NCBI GenBank assembly: GCA_027482245.1 | Contig: JAIXWG010000031.1 | Coordinates: 124,001-188,000 of the forward strand | Direction of reading: 5' to 3' | Length of the DNA: 64,000 nucleotides | Source: Acetobacteraceae bacterium | GTDB lineage: Bacteria; Pseudomonadota; Alphaproteobacteria; Acetobacterales; Acetobacteraceae | Shown here: piece by piece, positions 8,594 through 16,486 of the stretch | Numbering within the stretch: the first letter of the stretch is position 1 | How the letters are laid out: every line of letters begins with the position of its first letter | Translations under genes and position numbers: made by a program | The notes under the pieces: model-generated | What the model was told of the DNA's origin: nothing | The model's input: the letters and a program-made list of their open reading frames with translations, nothing else | Databases searched by the model: none

Positions 8594-9880
8594 ATGAGCA
8601 CGCCGCCCCCCTTCATGTTCGCCACAGGCATCGAGAACAGCATCCCCCGCATCAAGGGCGGCACGGTGCGGGTGGATGAGATGGCGCGCTGCGGCCATTA
8701 CGAGCGGTGGTGGGAGGACTTCGCCCTGGTGCAGGAGATGGGCCTGACCTTCCTGCGCTACGGCCCGCCGCTGCACACCACGCTGCTGGGCGCGGGCAAG
8801 CATGACTGGGACTTCGCCGACCAGACCTTCGGAGAGCTGCATCGCCGCGACATCGTGCCGATCGTCGATCTCTGCCATTTCGGCGTGCCGGACTGGATCG
8901 GGGATTTCCAGAACCCGGATTTCCCGAACCTCTTCGCGGACTACGCGGGCGCTTTCGCGCGGCGCTTTCCCTGGGTCCAGCTCTATACGCCGGTGAATGA
9001 GATGTACATCTGCGCGCTCTTCTCCGCGCGCTATGGCTGGTGGAACGAACAGCTCACCACGGATCGCAGCTTCGTCACCGCGCTGAAGCACATCGTCGCC
9101 GCCAATGTGCTGGCGATGCGCGCGATCCTCGCGGTGCGGCCCGACGCGATCTTCATCCAGTCGGAGAGCACGGAGTATTTCCACGCGGAGAGCCCGGCCG
9201 CCATCGCACCGGCGGAGATGCGGAACCAGGAACGCTTCCTCTCGCTCGACCTGAACTACGGCAGGCGCGTGGACAGCGGGATGTACGAATACCTGATGGA
9301 CAACGGCATGACGCGGGAGGAGTACCATTTCTTCCTGAGCCACAGCCCGCTGAAGCGCCACTGCATCATGGGCAATGACTACTACTGGACCAACGAGCAC
9401 CTGGTGATGCCGGATGGCGAGACACGCGCCTCGGGCGAGGTCTTCGGCTATGCCGTGCTGACCCACCAGTACCATGACCGCTACGCGCTGCCCGTGATGC
9501 ACACGGAGACCAACATCCGGGAGGATGGGGAAGGTGCGGCGGAACGCTGGCTGTGGAAGCAGTGGGCCAACGTGCTGCGCGTGCGCAACGACGGCGTGCC
9601 GGTCGTCGGCTTCACCTGGTATTCGCTGACGGACCAGGTGGACTGGAACACCGCGCTGCGGGAGGAGAACGGGCATGTCGATCCCGTCGGCCTCTATGAC
9701 CTCGACCGGAAGATCCGCCCCGTCGGGGTCGCCTTCAAGCGGCTGGTGGAACAGTGGCGGGAAGTGCTGCCGGCGCAGTCGCTCTGCCTGCAGGTGCCGG
9801 TGGTGATGCCGAGCGCGCACCAGGTGGACGGGCTGCCGGAAGCCTACTGGGTCGGCCAGGCCCGTGCCCGCGGGCGGTAG
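8594..9880 (+). CDS. GH1-like glycoside hydrolase
   Basis: A 428-residue TIM-barrel protein resembling family 1 glycosidases. It opens FATGIENSIP, then has GLTFLRYGPPL and PIVDLCHFGVPDWIG. The probable acid/base is Glu136 in TPVNEM (GH1 usually has T-[FL]-NEP), and the probable nucleophile is Glu305 in MHTETNI (usually ITENG). Both catalytic glutamates are kept, but the surrounding motifs differ from typical beta-glucosidases, so the substrate is open. No signal peptide is visible, so it acts in the cytoplasm. No clear ribosome site precedes the ATG at 8594. It lies alone between an exporter and a phosphatase gene. Confidence 0.75.
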   Translation: MSTPPPFMFATGIENSIPRIKGGTVRVDEMARCGHYERWWEDFALVQEMGLTFLRYGPPLHTTLLGAGKHDWDFADQTFGELHRRDIVPIVDLCHFGVPDWIGDFQNPDFPNLFADYAGAFARRFPWVQLYTPVNEMYICALFSARYGWWNEQLTTDRSFVTALKHIVAANVLAMRAILAVRPDAIFIQSESTEYFHAESPAAIAPAEMRNQERFLSLDLNYGRRVDSGMYEYLMDNGMTREEYHFFLSHSPLKRHCIMGNDYYWTNEHLVMPDGETRASGEVFGYAVLTHQYHDRYALPVMHTETNIREDGEGAAERWLWKQWANVLRVRNDGVPVVGFTWYSLTDQVDWNTALREENGHVDPVGLYDLDRKIRPVGVAFKRLVEQWREVLPAQSLCLQVPVVMPSAHQVDGLPEAYWVGQARARGR

Positions 9881-9921
9881 GGGCCTTCCGGCGCGCGGCG
9901 ACGGGCGCTAGACCCGGGGCC

Positions 9922-10554
9922 GTGACGAACACCCGCATCTTCCTCGTCCGGCATGCGCTGGTCGAGCCTTCGGCCCGCGCGCTGATCTATGGCAGCATGG
10001 ATGTCGCGCTGTGCGACCTGGCGCTGCAGCAGGAGGCGCTGTCCTACCGCTGGCTGGCGGCGCGGCTGCCGGCGGGGGCGCGCTGGGTGGTCACCAGCCT
10101 GTCCCGCACCCGCGCCACCGCTGCCGCCATCTTCGCCGCCGGCTACGCGGAAGCGCCCCTGCAGGTGGAGCCCGACCTGGCGGAACAGCACCTCGGCGAA
10201 TGGCAGGGGCTGTCGCATGAGGCCTTCGCGGAGAAGATCCTCCACCCGCCCCACCCCTTCTGGCCGCATGGCGCGGATGAGAAGCCGCCCGGCGGCGAAT
10301 CCTTCAGCGAGATGGTGGAGCGCGTGGCGCCGGTGCTGGAAAGGCTGGCCGCGGAAAGCCCTGGCGGCGACATCGTGATCGTCGCCCATGGCGGGTCGAT
10401 CCGCGCCTCCATCGCCCACGCCATGGGGCTGACGCCGCACCAGGCGCTGATCTTCTCCATCAAGAACCTGTCCCTGACGCGGCTGGAGAAGCAGGGCGAC
10501 CACTGGCGCGTGGCGGCGGTGAACGAGGAACCCTTCACGCACGCGGCGGCGTAG
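9922..10554 (+). CDS. Histidine phosphatase family protein
   Basis: A 210-residue member of the phosphoglycerate-mutase-like histidine phosphatases. The catalytic RH is in FLVRHALVEP at the N-terminus (Ala replaces the usual Gly of RHG), a phosphate-binding Arg is in TSLSRTRATA, and the second catalytic His is in IVIVAHGGSIR. The start is the GTG at 9922, nine residues before the RH motif, since the longer reading would run through the GH1 gene's end. Members include SixA, alpha-ribazole phosphatase and generic sugar phosphatases; the substrate is unknown. Confidence 0.82.
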   Translation: MTNTRIFLVRHALVEPSARALIYGSMDVALCDLALQQEALSYRWLAARLPAGARWVVTSLSRTRATAAAIFAAGYAEAPLQVEPDLAEQHLGEWQGLSHEAFAEKILHPPHPFWPHGADEKPPGGESFSEMVERVAPVLERLAAESPGGDIVIVAHGGSIRASIAHAMGLTPHQALIFSIKNLSLTRLEKQGDHWRVAAVNEEPFTHAAA

Positions 10555-10561
10555 CCGCTCG

Positions 10562-10622
10562 CGCCCGCGGCAGCGTCGCTGCCCTCGCCCGCGGCGGCGT
10601 CGCTGCCCTCGCCCGGGGCGCC
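10562..10622. repeat. 24-bp direct tandem repeat
   Basis: Two nearly identical 24-base units (10562-10585 and 10586-10609, one difference) and the start of a third follow directly after the histidine phosphatase gene. The unit contains CGCTGCCCTCGCCCGCGG. It is non-coding and looks like a slippage-prone minisatellite. The rest of the interval to 10718 holds the upstream region of the SYLF gene, with a plausible ribosome site (TTGCAGGAGG) just before it. Confidence 0.75.
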
Positions 10623-10717
10623 TTCACAATGCCCTCTCCTCGCCACAGCTTGCCCTTGGACACCCGAGTCGCGGGCGGGTAGAACCTGGACCCTCATAGG
10701 GTTGCAGGAGGTCGTTC

Positions 10718-11392
10718 ATGCTCCGTGGCATCATCGTGGCATTGGGGCTGCTCATCGCGCTGCCGGCGGCGGCGCAGCAGGAGGAGCAGGCCCTGGTCGA
10801 CCGTGCGACGCTGGCCGTGCAGGAACTGATGTCGACCGGGGAGAACACGGCGGACGCCCTGAACTTCCTCCGCCGGTCCCGCGCCGTCATGGTCTGCCCG
10901 CGCCTGTTCCGCGCCGGCTTCATCCTGGGGGGTGAGGGCGGGTCCTGCGTGCTGGTCGGGCGCGATGGCGCGGGGTCCTGGTCCTCGCCGGCCTTCTACA
11001 CGGTGGGGTCGGGCAGCGTCGGGCTGCAGATCGGCGTGCAGGACGCCATGGTCATCATGATGATCATGACTGATCGCGGCCTGGCCGCGGTGATGGACAG
11101 CCAGTTCAAGGTCGGCGCCGATGCGTCCGTCGCGCTGGCGACGATCGGTGGCGGCATCCAGGGCAGCACCACGGCGGCGGCGGGGGCGGATATCGTGGCC
11201 GTCGCGCGGTCCCGCGGGCTGTTCGCGGGCATCTCGCTCTCGGGCTCCGTGCTCTCCTACCGGCCGGAAGCGGCCAGCGCCTATTACGGGCGGCAGTATT
11301 CGGCGCGGCAGATCGTCATGGCGATGGAGGCGCACAACCCGGGCTCCGATCCGCTGCGCGCCATGCTGCTGCGCTTCGGCGCGCGGCAGTAG
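10718..11392 (+). CDS. SYLF (Ysc84/DUF500) lipid-binding domain protein
   Basis: A 224-residue protein with an N-terminal signal peptide (MLRGIIVALGLLIALPAAAQ, likely cleavage after AAAQ), so it is probably periplasmic. The remainder is one SYLF domain: FLRRSRAVMVCPRLFRAGFI, GSWSSPAFYTVG, GLQIGVQ and GISLSGSVLSYR. SYLF domains bind phosphoinositides in eukaryotes; the role of the exported bacterial forms is not established. The gene stands alone, with a good GCAGGAGG ribosome site at about -10. Confidence 0.88.
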   Translation: MLRGIIVALGLLIALPAAAQQEEQALVDRATLAVQELMSTGENTADALNFLRRSRAVMVCPRLFRAGFILGGEGGSCVLVGRDGAGSWSSPAFYTVGSGSVGLQIGVQDAMVIMMIMTDRGLAAVMDSQFKVGADASVALATIGGGIQGSTTAAAGADIVAVARSRGLFAGISLSGSVLSYRPEAASAYYGRQYSARQIVMAMEAHNPGSDPLRAMLLRFGARQ

Positions 11393-11604
11393 GGATTACC
11401 TTTCTGCCCTCAGTCGTCGTGCCGAAGGCACGCCTTCGGCGTGACGGGCGCGCGCTCCGCGCGCTTGGCTTCGCGGCACGAGCCGCGGGCCGCATTCCGG
11501 GACCCCAAGCGCGTTGCAGAGCAACGTGCTTGGGCACCCGTCGCGGCCTCGGCCGACTGCGTCGGCCGCAGGTCACAACCTCTGCGCGGCGGCCTCAAGC
11601 CGCC
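11393..11604. repeat. Hairpin-dense intergenic region
   Basis: About 200 non-coding bases between convergent genes hold at least five strong inverted repeats: 11421-11440 (9-bp arms, GCCGAAGGC), 11472-11487 (CGCGGC arms), 11505-11533 (13-bp arms, one mismatch, 3-base spacer), 11550-11568 (CGGCCGA arms) and 11588-11604 (GGCGGC arms, spanning the stop codon of the glycosyltransferase). One or two may act as terminators for the convergent genes, but their number suggests a REP-like element cluster. Confidence 0.65.
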
Positions 11605-12695
11605 AGCCGGGCGCCCGCCAGCAGCGGGGCCAGCGCCTGGGCGATGGCCGCGGCGCGGGTGGCCAGGGTGTGGCCGGCCAGCACGCGGTCCCGCGCGGCT
11701 TCCCCCATCAGGCGGCGCTGCTGCTCCGGCAGGATCGCCAGCCAGCGGAGCGCCCGGGCCAGCGCCAGCGCATCGCCGGGCGGCACCAGGTGGCCGCAAT
11801 CCGCCGGCACGATCTCCCGCATCCCCGGCGTGGCGGGGGCGATGACGGGCAGCCGCAGCGCCATGGCCCGCAGCGCGGCCTCCGGCGATCCGTCGGGGGC
11901 CACGAAGCCGCGGTAGCGCGGGCCTTCCGCCGCCAGCCAGCCAGCCGGCCGCGCGCCCAGGAAGCGGGCGTGGTCGGACACGCCCCGTTCCAGCGCCTCT
12001 GCCCGCAACGTGTCGAAGAACGGGCCGCCGCCGATCACATCCACCATCGGCCGCTGGTCCGGCGCCAGCTGTTCCAGCGCCGCCAGCAGGGCCGTGACGC
12101 CTGCGCCGGTCTCCATCGGCGCCAGGCAGAGCAGGCGGCCATGGCCGTCCTCCGCCCTGCAAGCGGCCGGGGCCTCGATCGCGGCGGGCAGGATGCGGAG
12201 ATGGGCCTGCGGCACGAGGGCGCGCAGCCCCTCCGCCCGCGCCGCGCCGGTGACCAGCACGATGTCCGCCGCCTGCAGCCGCCCCGCCAGGCCCGGCGCC
12301 GCGTCATCCCTGACCGACAGCGAGAGCGGCACCCCCGCCAGCCGCGCGCCGATGATGGCGGCGGCGGCGGTGGCGTCCCCGGCCTCCGCCAGGATGGCGC
12401 CACAGCCCTGCGCCCGGGAGGCGGCGGCGATGCGGGCGCCGAGGCGCAGCGCCTGCCGCGCCGGCAGGTCCCGCTGCGTGAGGGCGAAGGCGGCAGCCCG
12501 CGCCAGGCCGAAGGGGCTGCGCGGCATCGGCGCGGCCGCCCCCTCCTCCACCAGGGGGAAAGGCAGGACCGGGCAGCCCAGCCCGCGAAGCGCGGCGAGG
12601 TCCGCCGGCACGGGCCGCCCGGTGGGCAGGACCAGGAGAAGCGGGGCCCCGAAGCCACGGGGGCTGGCATCGAAGGGCATGGCGTCGAACGGCAT
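11595..12695 (-). CDS. GT4-like glycosyltransferase
   Basis: A 366-residue GT-B type protein. The C-terminal half has the GT4 pattern: GRLLCLAPMETGAGVTALLAAL, VIGGGPFFDTLRAEAL, then DGSPEAALRAMALRLPVIAPATPGMREIV, where the E-x7-E region of GT4 enzymes is partly kept. The N-terminal half is weakly conserved. Start: ATG at 12695 with AGGAG upstream; a second in-frame ATG at 12680 comes from a short duplication that gives MPFDAMPFDA. It is divergent from the GT2 gene across 280 bases, and both may serve the same surface glycan. The acceptor is unknown. Confidence 0.78.
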   Translation of the reverse strand: MPFDAMPFDASPRGFGAPLLLVLPTGRPVPADLAALRGLGCPVLPFPLVEEGAAAPMPRSPFGLARAAAFALTQRDLPARQALRLGARIAAASRAQGCGAILAEAGDATAAAAIIGARLAGVPLSLSVRDDAAPGLAGRLQAADIVLVTGAARAEGLRALVPQAHLRILPAAIEAPAACRAEDGHGRLLCLAPMETGAGVTALLAALEQLAPDQRPMVDVIGGGPFFDTLRAEALERGVSDHARFLGARPAGWLAAEGPRYRGFVAPDGSPEAALRAMALRLPVIAPATPGMREIVPADCGHLVPPGDALALARALRWLAILPEQQRRLMGEAARDRVLAGHTLATRAAAIAQALAPLLAGARLAA

Positions 12696-12902
12696 GGTTC
12701 GGACTCCTCGGGCGCGGTTGGGGGCTGCGCCGCCCCCCGCCACGCAGGCGCCGTGCCGCGACATTTCGCGGCTGCCGGCGCCGTGCCCTGGAACCGCCAA
12801 CGGTTTGATCCGGCTTCGGAATCCGGGCGAAGCCGGGCCCGGTCGCGGGATGCAACGCGGCCCGGCGCGGCGGCGCCTCTTGCAATCTGCAACGCAACCC
12901 TC

Positions 12903-12917
12903 CGGCACGACCCCTGC
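12903..12917 (+). promoter_or_regulatory. Possible sigma-54 promoter
   Basis: CGGCAC-N5-CTGC lies about 60 bases before the GT2 start. It keeps the GG and GC doublets at sigma-54 spacing but departs from TGGCAC-N5-TTGC at one base in each half. The downstream operon ends in a sigma-54 activator, which makes the match worth noting. In this GC-rich sequence a chance match is quite possible. No other feature was recognised in the 280-base divergent interval 12696-12975. Confidence 0.25.
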
Positions 12918-12975
12918 ACCACGCCCCTCAGGCAGGCCCCTTCCGGCCCGCCGCGATGCAGATCGAGAGGCGCCC

Positions 12976-13926
12976 GTGTCCGAAACCCCCAAGCTCAGCG
13001 TCGTCATCCCCGCCCGCAACGCGCTCCGCTGGCTGCCGGGCGCCATCGCCTCCCTCGGCGGGCGGATGGATATCGAGATCCTGGTCGTCGATGATGGCTC
13101 CACCGACGGGACGGCCGGCTATCTCCGCGGCATCGCGCGGTCCGACCAGCGCATCCGGCCCCTGGTCTCGGCGGGGGAAGGCCCGGCGGCGGCGCGCAAC
13201 ACCGGCATCGCCGAGGCCCGCGCGCCGCTGGTCGCCTTCCTGGATGCGGATGACCGCTGGCGCCGGGGCAAGATCGCGGCGCAGCTGGAACTGCACCGGC
13301 TGCATCCGGACCTCGCCTTCTCCTTCACCGATCATCGCCGCTTCGGGGAGGACGGGGCGGCGCTGGCGGGCGGCCTGGCGCGCTGCGCCACCTTCGCCGC
13401 GCGCCACGCCATGCGGCGCGAAGGCTTCGTGCTGGACCGCGACGCGCAGGCGCAGATCTATGCGGAGCCCGTGGTCGCGACCTCCACCGTCATGGCCCGC
13501 ACCGACCTGCTGCGCGCGGTCGGCGGCTTCAACGAACAGCTTTCGCGCGCGGAAGACTGGGACCTGTGGCTGCATCTGGCCGCCTGCGGCCCGGTGGGCT
13601 GCCTGCCCCAGCCGCTGGCCGACCGCCTGGTGCGGGTGCTGGACCCCGATGGGCAGGAGACGATGCTGCGCCGCGCCGCGCGCCGCCGAGTGGCCGAAGC
13701 CTATGCCGCGCCGGCCCGGCTGCTGGATGAGGACGCGCCGCGGGCCTGCCGCAGCAGCCAGCTGGCGCTGGATGCCGATGGCGCGGCCATGGCCGGCAAG
13801 CGCGTGCAGGCGGCGCTGCTGCGGCTGTCCGCCCTGGCCAGCCATCCGCGGCGTGAGACCGCCCACGCCGTCGCCTGGGACCTGCTGCGCGGCCGCCAGC
13901 CCGCGCTGGCGCAGCGGGGGGCCTGA
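12976..13926 (+). CDS. GT2 family glycosyltransferase
   Basis: A 316-residue protein with a GT-A fold of family 2. KLSVVIPARN starts the nucleotide-sugar site, ILVVDDGSTDGT gives the first Asp, GPAAARNTGI follows, and FLDADDRW is the metal-binding DxD-type motif. AEDWDLWLHLA supplies the catalytic acidic residues. There is no membrane helix, so it is cytoplasmic or peripheral. Start: GTG at 12976 with GAGAGG upstream. Four bases separate it from the Hpt gene, so it shares an operon with the phosphorelay genes, suggesting a regulated surface glycan or glycosylation function. Confidence 0.85.
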   Translation: MSETPKLSVVIPARNALRWLPGAIASLGGRMDIEILVVDDGSTDGTAGYLRGIARSDQRIRPLVSAGEGPAAARNTGIAEARAPLVAFLDADDRWRRGKIAAQLELHRLHPDLAFSFTDHRRFGEDGAALAGGLARCATFAARHAMRREGFVLDRDAQAQIYAEPVVATSTVMARTDLLRAVGGFNEQLSRAEDWDLWLHLAACGPVGCLPQPLADRLVRVLDPDGQETMLRRAARRRVAEAYAAPARLLDEDAPRACRSSQLALDADGAAMAGKRVQAALLRLSALASHPRRETAHAVAWDLLRGRQPALAQRGA

Positions 13927-13929
13927 TCC

Positions 13930-14349
13930 ATGCAGGCTGCCATCGCCTTCCCCGCCATGCAGGTCGTTGACCGCCTCGTCGCGGAGTGCCACAGGTTCGA
14001 GGTGAGCGCGATCGACCCCGACATTGCCGGCCAACTGGCCTCCGAGCTGCCGCTCGAGGATTTCGTCCGCATCGTCCGGACCTTCGAGGATGATCTGGGC
14101 CGCCTGGCCGGGCAGCTGGAAGCCGCCGTCGCCGCCGGCGACCAGGACGGCTATCGCCGTGCCGCGCACAGCCTGGCGGGCGCCGCGGCGGCCGTCGGCG
14201 CGCGGCGCCTTGAACACGTCGCGCGGCTCGGCATGGATCATCGCGCGCAGGTCGATCCCCGCACCATCGCGCTGCATGTGCAGCATGAGGCGCGGGCCGC
14301 GCTGGCCGAACTCGCCGCGCTGGCCGACAACCCGCCCGGCTCCGCCTAG
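13930..14349 (+). CDS. Hpt domain phosphotransfer protein
   Basis: A 139-residue, all-helical protein. The Hpt motif is DGYRRAAHSLAGAAAAVGA with the phosphoacceptor His80, followed by the second helix of the four-helix bundle (RRLEHVARLGM). A stand-alone Hpt relays phosphate between a hybrid kinase and a response regulator. The response regulator six bases downstream is the obvious partner; the kinase is not in this stretch. Confidence 0.85.
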   Translation: MQAAIAFPAMQVVDRLVAECHRFEVSAIDPDIAGQLASELPLEDFVRIVRTFEDDLGRLAGQLEAAVAAGDQDGYRRAAHSLAGAAAAVGARRLEHVARLGMDHRAQVDPRTIALHVQHEARAALAELAALADNPPGSA

Positions 14350-14355
14350 GCCCCG

Positions 14356-15882
14356 ATGGCCGGGGCCGCCGCGCGCGTCCTGATCGTCGAGGATACGCCC
14401 ACCCAGGCCGAGGTCGCCCGCGCGCTGCTGCGCGACCTGGGCCATGAGATCCGCGTGGCGGAAACCGGCGCGGCGGCCGTCGAGCAGACCCTGGCCTGGC
14501 GGCCCGACGCCATCCTGATGGATATCGAGCTGCCCGACTTCTCGGGCTTCGAGGCGATGCGCCGGCTGCGCGCCGCGGGCATCGAGACCGCCATCATCGT
14601 CGTCACCGCGCATGGCAGCGTGAACCACGCGGTGGAGGCGATGCGCGAGGGCGCGGTCGACTTCATCGTCAAGCCCTACGCCAAGACCCGCCTGACGGTG
14701 ACGCTGCAGAACGCGCTGGAGAAGCGCGCGCTGGCCAGCGAGCTGCGCGCGGTGAAGGCGCAGCTGACGCGCGACCGCTTCATGGGCTTCATCGGCGGGT
14801 CGCCCGCCATGCAGGCGGTCTACCGCACCATCGAAAGCGTCGCCGCCAGCCGCGCCAACGTCTTCATCACCGGGGAGAGCGGTACGGGCAAGGAACTGGC
14901 GGCGGAGGCGGTACACCGCGCGAGCCCCCGCCGCGCCGGCCCCTTCATCGCGCTGAACTGCGGCGCCATCCCGCGCGACCTGCTGGAGAGCGAGATCTTC
15001 GGCCATGTGAAGGGCGCCTTCAGCGGCGCCACCGACAACCGCGTCGGCGCCGCGCGCCAGGCCGATGGCGGCACGCTGTTCCTGGACGAGATCGGCGAAT
15101 TGCCGCTCGACATGCAGGTGAAGCTGCTGCGCTTCGTGCAGACCGGCAGCTACCAGCCTGTCGGGGCCTCCAGGCCCGAGAAGGGGGATGTGCGCTTCGT
15201 CTCCGCCACCAACCGCGATCCCTGGGCGGAGGTGGAGGCCGGGCGGTTCCGGGAGGATCTGTACTACCGCCTCTATGTCGTGCCGGTGGAGATGCCGCCG
15301 CTGCGCGCGCGGGGCGCCGACGTGGCGCTGGTGGCGCGCCACTTCCTGGCGGCCTTCGCGAAGGAGGAAGGCAAGCGCTTCCGGTCCTTCGCGCGGGAGG
15401 CCGAGGCGGCGCTGATGACCTATGCCTGGCCCGGCAATGTCCGCCAGCTGCAGAACGTGATCCGCAACATCGCCGTGCTGCATGATGGCGAACGGGTGGA
15501 GGCGGCGATGCTGCCGCCGATGCTGCTGCGCACCGGGTCCGGCCGCGCACCCGCGCCCATCCCGGTCCCCGTCGCCCCGCCGCCCATGCCCGTCGCGGTG
15601 GTGACGCGGCTGGAGCCGCAGGCCTGGCCGGAGCCGGAGGAGGAGGCGCCCCCGCCGCCGATCGCGATGCCGCGGATGCCGGAGCCCGAGCCCGCCCCGG
15701 CCTGGCCGCCGGCGCGGATCGAGGATTTCCAGCCGCTGGCGGAGATGGAGAAGCGCTACATCCTGGCCGCGCTGGACCAGGTGGCGCAGGACGTGCCGCG
15801 CGCGGCCTCCGTCCTGCGAATCAACCCCTCCACCATCTACCGCAAGCTGCAGGCCTGGCGGGCGGAGGAAGGGGGGGCGTAG
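14356..15882 (+). CDS. Sigma-54-dependent response regulator (NtrC family)
   Basis: A 508-residue activator. The receiver domain (1-120) has the acidic pair ED near 12-13, phospho-Asp56 in ILMDIELPD and Lys in VKPYAK. The AAA+ domain (about 145-380) has Walker A GESGTGKE (about 173-180), the sigma-54 contact loop GAFSGA (about 220-225, Ser for the usual Thr) and Walker B GTLFLDEIGELP. A long Pro/Ala/Val-rich linker (about 395-460) precedes a Fis-type helix-turn-helix (AASVLRINPSTIYRKL). It resembles LuxO/ZraR-type regulators. Its place after GT2 and Hpt genes suggests a phosphorelay controlling surface polysaccharide or motility; targets are unknown. Confidence 0.92.
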   Translation: MAGAAARVLIVEDTPTQAEVARALLRDLGHEIRVAETGAAAVEQTLAWRPDAILMDIELPDFSGFEAMRRLRAAGIETAIIVVTAHGSVNHAVEAMREGAVDFIVKPYAKTRLTVTLQNALEKRALASELRAVKAQLTRDRFMGFIGGSPAMQAVYRTIESVAASRANVFITGESGTGKELAAEAVHRASPRRAGPFIALNCGAIPRDLLESEIFGHVKGAFSGATDNRVGAARQADGGTLFLDEIGELPLDMQVKLLRFVQTGSYQPVGASRPEKGDVRFVSATNRDPWAEVEAGRFREDLYYRLYVVPVEMPPLRARGADVALVARHFLAAFAKEEGKRFRSFAREAEAALMTYAWPGNVRQLQNVIRNIAVLHDGERVEAAMLPPMLLRTGSGRAPAPIPVPVAPPPMPVAVVTRLEPQAWPEPEEEAPPPPIAMPRMPEPEPAPAWPPARIEDFQPLAEMEKRYILAALDQVAQDVPRAASVLRINPSTIYRKLQAWRAEEGGA

Positions 15883-15883
15883 G

Positions 15884-16402
15884 TCAGGCCGGCGTGGTGC
15901 GGTCGCCCTCGCCCAGTGCACGCTGCATGAAGACCACGTCCACCCAGCGGCCGAACTTCAGGCCGGCCGCCTTCAGCACGCCGGCCTGGCGGAAGCCCAG
16001 CGAGACATGCAGGCCGATAGAGCCGACATTCTCCGAATCGCCGATCACGGCGAACATCTGCCGGAAGCCGCAATCGGTGGCGCGGGCCAGCAGCGCCTCC
16101 ACCAGCGCCTTGCCGACGCCCTGGCCGCGGACGTCGTCGCGGATGTAGATCGAATCCTCCGCGGCGAAGCGGTAGGCGGAGCGGTCGCGGAACTGGTTGA
16201 AATAGGCGTAGCCGATGACGCTGCCATCCAGCTCCGCCACCAGCCAGGCCCAGCCCGCGCCCTGCACCTTGGCGATGCGGGCAGCCATCTCGGCCTCGGC
16301 CGGGGGCGTCTCCTCGAAGGTGCCGGTGCCGACGGCGACGTGGTGCGCGTAGATGGCGGTGATGGCCGGCACGTCGGCCGGCTTGGCGTCACGGATCAGC
16401 AT
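15884..16402 (-). CDS. GNAT N-acetyltransferase, phosphinothricin acetyltransferase-like
   Basis: A 172-residue GNAT of the PAT/MddA type: MLIRDAKPADVPAITAIYAH at the N-terminus, TFEETPP, then the acetyl-CoA loop RDDVRGQGVGKAL and the C-terminal FAVIGDSENVGSIGLHVSLGF. Relatives acetylate phosphinothricin, methionine sulfone or other amino-acid analogues. Start at 16402 fits the family. Its end nearly touches the convergent response regulator gene (one base between stops). Confidence 0.87.
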   Translation of the reverse strand: MLIRDAKPADVPAITAIYAHHVAVGTGTFEETPPAEAEMAARIAKVQGAGWAWLVAELDGSVIGYAYFNQFRDRSAYRFAAEDSIYIRDDVRGQGVGKALVEALLARATDCGFRQMFAVIGDSENVGSIGLHVSLGFRQAGVLKAAGLKFGRWVDVVFMQRALGEGDRTTPA

Positions 16403-16456
16403 GGCGACACGGCTTGCCCCAGGGAGGAAGGTAGGGAGGCATTAGGCGCAGCGTCC

Positions 16457-16478
16457 GGCGGCGGCAAGCACCGCCGCC
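16457..16478 (-). terminator. Hairpin before the GNAT gene, possible terminator of the amidase gene
   Basis: Perfect 8-bp arms GGCGGCGG/CCGCCGCC with a 6-base loop lie eight bases beyond the amidase stop. There is no clear U-tract, as is common in high-GC genomes. Confidence 0.5.
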
Positions 16479-16486
16479 ATGCCGGT

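Noticed and set aside
7655..9820. Very long minus-strand open frame opposite the ABC permease and GH1 genes
   Set aside because: It is the antisense reading of two well-supported genes; composition is His/Arg/Gln-rich without any domain, as expected for a complementary frame in high-GC DNA.
12010..12975. N-terminal extension of the GT2 gene through the divergent region
   Set aside because: It would run antisense through the GT4-like gene; the GT2 domain begins right after GTG 12976, which has its own ribosome site.
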